A stretch of 6,228 nucleotides of DNA from NCBI GenBank assembly GCA_902806305.1, contig CADCWC010000251.1, forward strand, positions 1 to 6,228, written 5' to 3'. The notes below the pieces were generated by a model that ran no database searches, was not told the DNA's origin, and saw nothing but the letters and a program-made list of their open reading frames with translations. Source of the stretch: an uncultured Thermoleophilia bacterium (lineage in GTDB: Bacteria; Actinomycetota; Thermoleophilia; Gaiellales; F1-60-MAGs149). Position 1 is the stretch's first letter. The number at the start of each line of letters is the position of its first letter. Position numbers and translations under genes: made by a program. This document shows, piece by piece, positions 1 through 5,536 of this stretch.

Positions 1-1575
1 GGGGGCCGACTGCTCCGTCAGCGCGGCCTGAAGGTCGGCGTCGTGAAGCTCGACCCGTACATCAACGTCGACCCGGGCACCATGAGCCCGTTCCAGCACG
101 GCGAGGTCTTCGTCACCGAGGACGGGGCCGAGACCGACCTCGACCTGGGCCACTACGAGCGCTTCATCGACGAGAACACGTCGCGGCTCTCGAACTCGAC
201 GGCGGGGTCGATCTACGACGCCGTCATCCGCAAGGAGCGGCGCGGCGAGTTCCTCGGCTCGACCGTCCAGGTGATCCCGCACATCACGGACGAGATCAAG
301 GAGCGGGTGCTGCGCGTCGCGCGCGGGGCCGAGCTCGACATCGTCCTCGTCGAGATCGGCGGCACCGTCGGCGACATCGAGAGCCTGCCGTTCCTGGAGG
401 CCATCCGCCAGCTCCGCAACCAGGTCGGACGCGACCACGTGCTGTACCTGCACGTGACGCTCGTCCCGATGATCGAGGCGGCCGGCGAGCTGAAGACGAA
501 GCCGACCCAGCACTCGGTCAACGAGCTCCGCCGGATCGGCGTGACGCCCGACGTCGTGGTGTGCCGCTCCTCGCAGCCGCTCTCCGTGGAGCTCCGCGCG
601 AAGATCGCGCTCTTCGCCGACCTCGAGACCGAGGCGGTGATCGCCGCCGAGGACAAGCGCAACATCTACCGCGTGCCGCTCGCCCTGCACGCGCAGGACC
701 TCGACGGCCTCGTGCTCGGGCACTTCGGCATCGACGCGCCGCCCGCGGACCTGGCCGAGTGGAACGCGCTCGCCGACCGCGTCGACGGCCTCTCGGGCTC
801 CGTCCGGATCGCCGTGGTCGGCAAGTACGTGCAGCTCCAGGACGCCTACCTGTCGGTGGTCGAGGCGCTCCGGCACGGCGGCATCCATCACGGCGTCGAG
901 GTCGACCTCGACTTCGTCGACGCGGAGAGCCTCTCGCCGGAGGAGGCCGAGCGGCACCTCGAGCGTGCGGACGGCATCCTGATCCCCGGCGGCTTCGGCG
1001 TGCGCGGCATCGAGGGCAAGATCCAGGCCGCCCGCTACGCCCGCGAGCGCGGCGTCCCCTTCCTCGGCGTCTGCCTCGGGATGCAGGTGGCCACGATCGA
1101 GTTCGCCCGGCACGTCTGCGGCCTCGACGGCGCGAACTCGACCGAGTTCGACCCGGACACGCCCCACCCGATCGTCGACCTGCTGCCCGAGCAGCAGGAC
1201 GTCCGCGCCATGGGCGGGACGATGCGCCTCGGCGCCGAGCCGGTGGTCGTCCGCCCGGGCACGAAGGCCGAGGAGGCCTACGGGCACGAGCTCGTCTACG
1301 AGCGCCACCGGCACCGGTACGAGGTCTCGAACGCGCTCCGGCCGCGCCTCGAGGAGCGCGGCCTCGTGATCTCCGGCGTCTACGCCGCCAAGGACCTCGT
1401 CGAGATCCTCGAGCTGCCCGACCACCCGTGGTTCGTGGCGAGCCAGTTCCACCCCGAGTTCAAGTCCCGACCGACGAAGGCGTCGCCGCTCTTCCGCGAC
1501 TTCATCGGTGCGGCCGCCACGCGGGCGGGCCTCGAGCCGGTGAGCGCGCCGGTCCCGGTCGAGGCGCACGGCTGA
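1..1575 (+). CDS. pyrG: CTP synthase (glutamine-hydrolysing), 5'-truncated by the window edge
   Basis: Converts UTP to CTP using ATP and ammonia from glutamine, the last step of de novo pyrimidine nucleotide synthesis; a cytosolic tetramer in known members. The frame is open from base 1 and gives 524 residues. Alignment to E. coli PyrG suggests about 24 N-terminal residues are missing, including the P-loop (GGVVSSLGKG in the family). Synthase-domain signatures are visible: KLDPYINVDPGTMSPFQHGE (from residue 16), DGAETDLDLGHYERF (41-55, with the Mg-binding Asp), EIGGTVGDIES (from 118) and KTKPTQHSV (from 165). The class I glutamine amidotransferase domain begins near residue 270. It has the nucleophile Cys358 in GVCLGMQ and the His484/Glu486 pair in SQFHPEF, so the catalytic triad is complete. 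The GTG at base 43 is internal, not the start. The TGA stop shares its A with the ATG of the next gene, suggesting translational coupling. Identification is certain. Confidence 0.98.
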   Translation, partial: GGRLLRQRGLKVGVVKLDPYINVDPGTMSPFQHGEVFVTEDGAETDLDLGHYERFIDENTSRLSNSTAGSIYDAVIRKERRGEFLGSTVQVIPHITDEIKERVLRVARGAELDIVLVEIGGTVGDIESLPFLEAIRQLRNQVGRDHVLYLHVTLVPMIEAAGELKTKPTQHSVNELRRIGVTPDVVVCRSSQPLSVELRAKIALFADLETEAVIAAEDKRNIYRVPLALHAQDLDGLVLGHFGIDAPPADLAEWNALADRVDGLSGSVRIAVVGKYVQLQDAYLSVVEALRHGGIHHGVEVDLDFVDAESLSPEEAERHLERADGILIPGGFGVRGIEGKIQAARYARERGVPFLGVCLGMQVATIEFARHVCGLDGANSTEFDPDTPHPIVDLLPEQQDVRAMGGTMRLGAEPVVVRPGTKAEEAYGHELVYERHRHRYEVSNALRPRLEERGLVISGVYAAKDLVEILELPDHPWFVASQFHPEFKSRPTKASPLFRDFIGAAATRAGLEPVSAPVPVEAHG

Positions 1576-2702
1576 TGCCGTGCTCGGTCGCCTCCGGGGC
1601 GGTCGACCTGTTCCTGGAGCTCGCGGCCCTCGAGACACCGCCCGGCCGGGAGCGTCCGGCGGCGGACCGGTGCCTCGAGTACCTGCGCGAGCTCGGCCTC
1701 GACCCGCGGGAGGACGACGCGGCGGCCCGGCTCGACGGGGACACCGGCAACATCCACGTCCGCCTCGAGCCGACCGGGCCGGGCACGCCGCTCTTCTTCT
1801 GCGCGCACCTCGACACCGTGCCGCCCGAGGCGCCGGTCGAGCCGATCCTCGTCAACGGCGTGATCACGAACCGCCACGACGCGATCCTCGGCGCCGACAA
1901 CAAGGCGACCGTCGCGGGCATGCTCGACGGCCTGCGTCGCCTGCTCGCGGAGGGGCGCCCGCACGCGGGCGTGGAGCTCGTCCTCACCCCGCAGGAGGAG
2001 ATCGGCCTGCTCGGCGTGAAGGCGTTCGACGTGGAGGCCCTCGCGGCCCGCGTCGGCTACGTCTACGACCACGGCGGCCCCGTGGGCGGCATGGTGATGG
2101 CCGCCCCGAGCCAGAAGACGATCGACCTGCGCTTCCTCGGTCGCGCGTCCCACTCGGGGATCGCGCCGGAGGAGGGCCGGAGCGCCGTGGCCGCGGCGGG
2201 CCGCGCCATCGCGGCCATGCGCCTGGGCCGGATCGACGAGGGCACGACTGCGAACGTCGGCACGATCCACGGCGGCATCGCGCGCAACGTCGTGCCGAGC
2301 CTCTGCACCCTGAAGGCCGAGGTCCGCGGGCTCGACCCGGCGCGCTGCGCCGAGGAGACGACCCACCTGCTCACCGCCGCGGCGACGGCGGCCGCCGCGG
2401 AGGGGTGCTCGGTGGAGACCTCCGTGGTCGACGAGTACACGGCCTACCGCTTCCGTCGCGGCGACCCCGCCGTGCGGCTGGCCCGCCAGGCCCTCGAGGC
2501 GGCGGGGCTGCGCGTCTACGACCTCCTCTCGGGCGGCGGGGCCGACGCGCACGTCTTCAACGCCCGCGGCCTGTCCTGCCTCAACCTGACCTCCGGCATG
2601 GAGAAGATCCACACGGCCGAGGAGCAGATCGCCGTCGCCGACGTGGACGCGCTGTCCGAGCTGACGGTCGAGCTGGTGCGCGCCGCGGCCGACGGCGGCT
2701 GA
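1575..2702 (+). CDS. M20-family zinc metallopeptidase, PepT-like
   Basis: A 375-residue predicted cytosolic di-zinc aminopeptidase of the M20 family, closest in pattern to the peptidase T-like group that trims small peptides. Metal and catalytic residues appear in the expected order: His78 and the adjacent Asp80 in FFCAHLDTVPP, bridging Asp108 in ILGADNKAT, catalytic Glu141 with metal ligand Glu142 in TPQEEIGLLG, Asp165 in VYDHGGPVGG, and His346 in MEKIHTAEEQ. The lid/dimerisation domain spans about 178-285 and contains HSGIAPEEGRSA and GTIHGGIARNVVP. Length fits the PepT-like group (about 360-410). The ATG overlaps the pyrG stop as TGATG, and a GAGG at 1561-1564 lies ten bases upstream, so this start is well supported. 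No signal peptide is seen. Substrate cannot be read from sequence: tripeptidase is the family default, but M20 enzymes also include dipeptidases, deacylases and carboxypeptidases. Residues 266-276 are an alanine run encoded by repetitive GC-rich codons. Confidence 0.93.
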   Translation: MPCSVASGAVDLFLELAALETPPGRERPAADRCLEYLRELGLDPREDDAAARLDGDTGNIHVRLEPTGPGTPLFFCAHLDTVPPEAPVEPILVNGVITNRHDAILGADNKATVAGMLDGLRRLLAEGRPHAGVELVLTPQEEIGLLGVKAFDVEALAARVGYVYDHGGPVGGMVMAAPSQKTIDLRFLGRASHSGIAPEEGRSAVAAAGRAIAAMRLGRIDEGTTANVGTIHGGIARNVVPSLCTLKAEVRGLDPARCAEETTHLLTAAATAAAAEGCSVETSVVDEYTAYRFRRGDPAVRLARQALEAAGLRVYDLLSGGGADAHVFNARGLSCLNLTSGMEKIHTAEEQIAVADVDALSELTVELVRAAADGG

Positions 2703-2726
2703 CACTCGTCCCGCGGCCGGCGGCGT

Positions 2727-2748
2727 GCCATCCTGCGGGCAGGGTGGC
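2727..2748 (+). other. GC-rich hairpin between the peptidase and phosphoribosyltransferase genes
   Basis: GCCATCCTG and CAGGGTGGC arms pair over nine base pairs, with a single G-U wobble and a four-base loop (CGGG). It lies in the 68-base gap 2703-2770. No T-run follows, so it is not a classical intrinsic terminator. It may be an attenuator, an mRNA 3'-end stabiliser or an incidental GC-rich structure. The alternative GTG start at 2744 of the next gene would lie inside the 3' arm. Confidence 0.4.
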
Positions 2749-2770
2749 CACGACGAGGTCCGGGGGCGTC

Positions 2771-3229
2771 ATGCAGGTCGAGAAGGTCCGGGTGAGCTGG
2801 GAGGAGATCGCCGCGATGGTGGCGGGCCTCGCCGAGAGCGTGCGCGGCGAGTACGACGTCCTGCTCGCGATCACGCGCGGCGGGCTCATCCCGGCGGGAC
2901 TGCTCGCCTACCACCTGCGCATCCGCAACATCCTGGTCGCGGCCGTGGAGTTCTACGGTGACGACGGGCAGCGGGCCGCCGCTCCGACCTTCCTCCAGTT
3001 CCCCGCCGACCCGCTCCTGCGCGGCCAGCGCGTGCTCGTCGTGGACGAGGTGTGGGACTCCGGCCGCACGATCCAGGCCGTCACGGAGCGCATCGAGCAG
3101 GCGGGCGGCGTGCCCACGACGGCGGTGCTGCACTGGAAGCCCGAGCGCTCCGAGGTAGACGCCCGGCCCGACCACCACGTCGTCGAGACGTCGAGCTGGA
3201 TCGTCTACCCCTGGTCGCCCCGCTCCTGA
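2771..3229 (+). CDS. Purine phosphoribosyltransferase, XGPRT/COG2236-like
   Basis: A 152-residue type I phosphoribosyltransferase, predicted to join a purine base (probably xanthine, guanine or hypoxanthine) to PRPP to make the nucleotide in the cytosol. Visible family features are the ITRGGLIPAGLLA segment (residues 34-46, matching SRGGL of E. coli Gpt), the PRPP-binding loop VLVVDEVWDSGRTI (88-101), Lys123 in HWKPE where Gpt has a base-contacting Lys, and Trp143 in SSWIVYPW at the position of the purine-stacking Trp. Length matches Gpt-like enzymes (about 150). The acidic pair of the loop is Asp-Glu (92-93) rather than Asp-Asp, and a Ser follows YPW where relatives often have an acidic residue. 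The ATG at 2771 has a GAGG at 2755-2758, slightly far at 12 bases. An in-frame GTG at 2744 would add nine residues but lies inside a hairpin. The gene follows the peptidase gene on the same strand and is probably co-transcribed with it. The enzyme class is firm; the exact base is not. Confidence 0.9.
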   Translation: MQVEKVRVSWEEIAAMVAGLAESVRGEYDVLLAITRGGLIPAGLLAYHLRIRNILVAAVEFYGDDGQRAAAPTFLQFPADPLLRGQRVLVVDEVWDSGRTIQAVTERIEQAGGVPTTAVLHWKPERSEVDARPDHHVVETSSWIVYPWSPRS

Positions 3230-3269
3230 GCCGGCCGGCCTCGTCCCGGTCCGCGCGCCCGGTGTGGGC

Positions 3270-3275
3270 TACGAT
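3270..3275 (+). promoter_or_regulatory. Putative -10 element (TACGAT) of a leaderless ald transcript
   Basis: TACGAT fits the TANNNT -10 consensus of the housekeeping sigma factor. Six bases separate it from the G of the GTG at 3282, so transcription would begin on the start codon itself. There is no convincing -35 box 16-18 bases upstream and no clear Shine-Dalgarno sequence before the GTG. Both absences fit leaderless expression, which is common in Actinomycetota. The call rests on one hexamer and its spacing. Confidence 0.55.
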
Positions 3276-3281
3276 CGAGCG

Positions 3282-4412
3282 GTGAAGGTCGGCGTCGCCA
3301 GGGAGATCAAGCCCGACGAGTACCGGGTGGCGCTGACGCCGGCGGGCGCGCGCGAGCTGACCCACGACGGCCACGAGGTCCTCGTGGAGCGCGGCGCCGG
3401 CGAGGGCAGCGCGCTCTCCGACGAGCGCTACATGGCGGCGGGCGCACGGATCGTCGACGTCGAGGAGGTGTGGGCCGAGGCCGACCTGCTGCTCAAGGTG
3501 AAGGAGCCGATCCCGCCCGAGTACGGCCGCCTCCGCGCCGGGCAGACGCTGTTCACCTACCTGCACCTGGCCCCGGCGCCGGAGCTGACCCGTGCGCTGA
3601 TCGAGTCCGGGGCGACCTGCATCGCCTACGAGACGGTGCAGACGGACGACGGGCGGCTGCCGCTGCTCGCGCCCATGTCCGAGGTGGCGGGACGGCTCGC
3701 GCCGCAGATGGGCGCCCTCTCGCTCGAGAAGCCGCGCGGCGGTCGGGGCGTGCTGCTCGGCGGCCTGCCCGGCGTGCCGCCCGCGCGCGTCGTCGTGCTC
3801 GGCGGCGGCATCGTGGGGTACAACGCCGCGCTGATCGCGCTCGGGATGCTCGCCGACGTCTGGGTGCTCGAGCGCTCGGTGGAGCGGATGCGCGAGCTCG
3901 AGCAGTGGATGGAGAGCCGCGTCACGCTGCAGATCTCGAACCGCTCGACGATCGACGAGGCGATCGCCGGGGCCGACCTCGTGATCGGCGCCGTGCTCGT
4001 CACCGGTGCCCGGGCGCCCAAGCTCGTGACCCGCGACATGCTGGGCCACATGCAGCCGGGCGCGGTGCTCGTCGACGTGGCCATCGACCAGGGCGGCTGC
4101 TTCGAGACCTCCCGGCCGACGACGCACTCGGACCCGACCTACGAGGTCGACGGCGTCATCCACTACTGCGTCGCCAACATGCCCGGCGCAGTGCCGATCA
4201 CGGCGACGCACGGGCTGACCAACGTGACGCTGCCGTTCGTGGAGGCGATCGCCCACCACGGCGTGCGGGCGGCCCTGGCCCGGTCCCGTCCGCTGGCCCG
4301 GGGCGTGAACGTGATCGACGGGCACCTGACGAACGAGCCGGTCGCCGAGAGTCACGAGCTGCCGTTCGTGCCGCTGCACCGCGTGCTGCCCGACCTCGCC
4401 CCGACCGGCTGA
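3282..4412 (+). CDS. ald: Alanine dehydrogenase
   Basis: NAD-dependent oxidative deamination of L-alanine to pyruvate and ammonia, and the reverse; cytosolic, usually hexameric. The protein has 376 residues, about the family length (370-380). The catalytic-domain start KVGVAREIKPDEYRVALTP carries substrate-binding Arg15. Lys74 (KVKEP), His95 (YLHLAP) and Asp269 (AIDQGG) match the catalytic residues of the M. tuberculosis enzyme. PLLAPMSEVAGRLA (127-140) and ANMPGAVP (298-305) are family signatures. The Rossmann motif is GGGIVGYNAA (174-183). Two cofactor-site differences stand out: Glu197 where known enzymes have the NAD-ribose-binding Asp, and Leu190 where GMGA glycine is usual. I chose GTG 3282 because the protein then begins exactly like its homologues and because the -10 element lies just upstream. 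A GTG at 3264 would add six residues and lie upstream of that promoter. The gene is probably transcribed separately from the upstream genes and is convergent with the downstream pair. Confidence 0.97.
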   Translation: MKVGVAREIKPDEYRVALTPAGARELTHDGHEVLVERGAGEGSALSDERYMAAGARIVDVEEVWAEADLLLKVKEPIPPEYGRLRAGQTLFTYLHLAPAPELTRALIESGATCIAYETVQTDDGRLPLLAPMSEVAGRLAPQMGALSLEKPRGGRGVLLGGLPGVPPARVVVLGGGIVGYNAALIALGMLADVWVLERSVERMRELEQWMESRVTLQISNRSTIDEAIAGADLVIGAVLVTGARAPKLVTRDMLGHMQPGAVLVDVAIDQGGCFETSRPTTHSDPTYEVDGVIHYCVANMPGAVPITATHGLTNVTLPFVEAIAHHGVRAALARSRPLARGVNVIDGHLTNEPVAESHELPFVPLHRVLPDLAPTG

Positions 4413-4422
4413 TCGACGCCGC

Positions 4423-4438
4423 GCGCCCGGCCGGGCGC
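4423..4438. terminator. Perfect 16-base palindrome between convergent genes, possible bidirectional terminator
   Basis: GCGCCCGGCCGGGCGC reads the same on both strands and can fold into a six-pair GC stem with a GGCC loop. It lies in the 29-base space between the ald stop and the stop of the convergent gene, which is where a shared terminator would be expected. There is no T-tract on either side, so termination would have to be of the U-less type or depend on Rho. In DNA this GC-rich, such palindromes also arise by chance. Confidence 0.4.
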
Positions 4439-4441
4439 CGC

Positions 4442-5536
4442 CTACGCGAGCCAGGCCAGCCCGACGACCTGGTCGAGCGGCAGGCGTCCGAGCGGCACGA
4501 ACGCCTCGGTGTCGAGGATCACCGCCGTCCGGCCGGGCTGCGTCGTGACCGCCACGTGGCGCCCGTCCGGGGCGAAGGACGCGTCGAGCAGCCGCTCGCC
4601 GCCGACCCCCGCGACGGGACTCGGACGGCCCGGCCGGAGCAGCCTCCAGTCGTCCGTCGGACGGCCGCGCTCCCGCACCAGCACGGCGACCGCCGCCCCG
4701 TCGCCCGCCAGCCGCACCGCCCGGGGCTCGGTGTCCGGCCCGAGCGCCCAGCCGTCGACCCAGGTGCCGTCGCGGACGCGGTACAGCGCGACGATGGCGT
4801 CACCCCGGTCGTCCGCGGAGGCGACGGCCAGCACGCGGCCGTCGGGCGAGCCCGCGAGGACGTACGGCGGGCTCCCGGGCGGGGCGCTCGGGTCGAATGG
4901 GAACGCACGACCCGTCGAGTCCTCCAGCTGGAGCGGGGGGTTCTCCGGCGACGGCGCCAGGTATGGGCGGCCACCGAGCCGGACCGGCAGGCAGCCGGCC
5001 CGCCGGGACGGCGTCGCGCGACCGAAGCGGAGCGTCTCGTTGAAGCCGTTCGAGCAGCGGTGCACCGCCCCGTCGTCGTCGAGCGTGGGGGGCCGGCCGG
5101 TCGCGAGGCGCACGGGCGTCCGCGCCGCCCGACCGCTCCGCAGGTCCACCACATGGGCCGGCCCGTCGAGCGTCTCGCGGAGCAGGGCGAAGCGGCCGCT
5201 CGCGCTGACGCCGGCCAGGCAGCCCGCGCGCGGCTCGTCGACTCGCAGCGTGGCGAGGTCGAGCGTCGCGGTCCGGCAGTTCACGTTCGAGTGCACGAGG
5301 CGACCTTGCAGCCGTCCGGCGGGGATCGTGGGCAGGGCCGCCGCGCCGCTGAAGGTCGGGGCGGTGCGCGCCGTCGACCGCGGCAGCCCGCCGCTCGTGG
5401 CGTCGGCGGCGTCCGGGCGCGGACGGTCCCCGGACGCGCCCGTGTCGGATCCGGACAGGACGGCCGCCCCGCCGACCCCCACGACGGCCGCCACGGCGAG
5501 CAGCGAGGCGACCCGCGGACCGTGCCGTCGGCTCAC
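4442..5536 (-). CDS. Membrane-anchored or secreted beta-propeller-like protein, function unknown
   Basis: A 364-residue protein I cannot assign to a named family. The N-terminus is basic (MSRRHGPR), followed by a hydrophobic Ala/Val/Gly-rich segment at about 9-28. This is a signal peptide or single membrane anchor, with no lipobox cysteine. A Pro/Ser/Thr/Asp-rich linker reaches to about 70. The rest looks like propeller blades: SPDGRVLAVAS (230-240), APDGRHVAVTT (322-332) followed by AVILDTEAF (338-346), and a closing GLAWLA. PDGR turns of this kind occur in TolB/WD40-like PD40 repeats. The only four cysteines form two similarly spaced pairs, 87/106 and 161/182, each ending in a Gly-Cys, which suggests disulfides outside the cytoplasm. 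I chose the GTG at 5536 because it overlaps the upstream stop as GTGA, a typical coupled start. A GTG at 5545 would add three residues. Residues from about 151 onward are clearly related to the upstream gene product. No catalytic motif is visible. Confidence 0.8.
   Translation of the reverse strand: MSRRHGPRVASLLAVAAVVGVGGAAVLSGSDTGASGDRPRPDAADATSGGLPRSTARTAPTFSGAAALPTIPAGRLQGRLVHSNVNCRTATLDLATLRVDEPRAGCLAGVSASGRFALLRETLDGPAHVVDLRSGRAARTPVRLATGRPPTLDDDGAVHRCSNGFNETLRFGRATPSRRAGCLPVRLGGRPYLAPSPENPPLQLEDSTGRAFPFDPSAPPGSPPYVLAGSPDGRVLAVASADDRGDAIVALYRVRDGTWVDGWALGPDTEPRAVRLAGDGAAVAVLVRERGRPTDDWRLLRPGRPSPVAGVGGERLLDASFAPDGRHVAVTTQPGRTAVILDTEAFVPLGRLPLDQVVGLAWLA
4551..4572 (-). repeat. DNA-level remnant of gene duplication, downstream copy
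   Basis: This stretch matches 5681-5702 at 19 of 22 positions without gaps, 1,130 bases apart. It encodes the APDGRHVA turn of the downstream propeller protein. It is the best-preserved part of the tandem paralogy; flanking DNA at the same offset is more diverged. Selection on the PDGR turn may account for the conservation. Confidence 0.6.

Noticed and set aside
43..45. GTG as a possible start of CTP synthase
   Set aside because: The frame continues upstream to base 1 with conserved CTP synthase residues (GRLLRQRGLKV), so the gene is cut by the window edge rather than starting here.
2371..2402. GC-rich imperfect inverted repeat inside the M20 peptidase gene
   Set aside because: It is explained by an alanine run (TAAATAAAAE) encoded by GCC/GCG codons; no regulatory role need be invoked.
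2699..2704. CTGACA resembling a -35 box for the phosphoribosyltransferase gene
   Set aside because: No TANNNT-like -10 hexamer lies 16-19 bases downstream, and the match overlaps the stop codon of the peptidase gene, so chance is the simpler reading.
1380..2705. A 441-codon open frame on the - strand opposite the end of pyrG and the M20 peptidase gene
   Set aside because: It is antisense to genes with complete catalytic motifs, and its composition is Arg/Ala/Val/Asp-rich without recognisable domains.
3231..3240. CCGGCCGGCC just after the phosphoribosyltransferase stop as a terminator
   Set aside because: It is a short GC repeat that can form only about three consecutive pairs around a loop and has no T-run. 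It is too weak to call.
3081..4379. A 432-codon open frame on the - strand opposite ald and the end of the phosphoribosyltransferase gene
   Set aside because: It is antisense to a certain ald gene, and its low-complexity His/Arg/Gly-rich product has no family signature.
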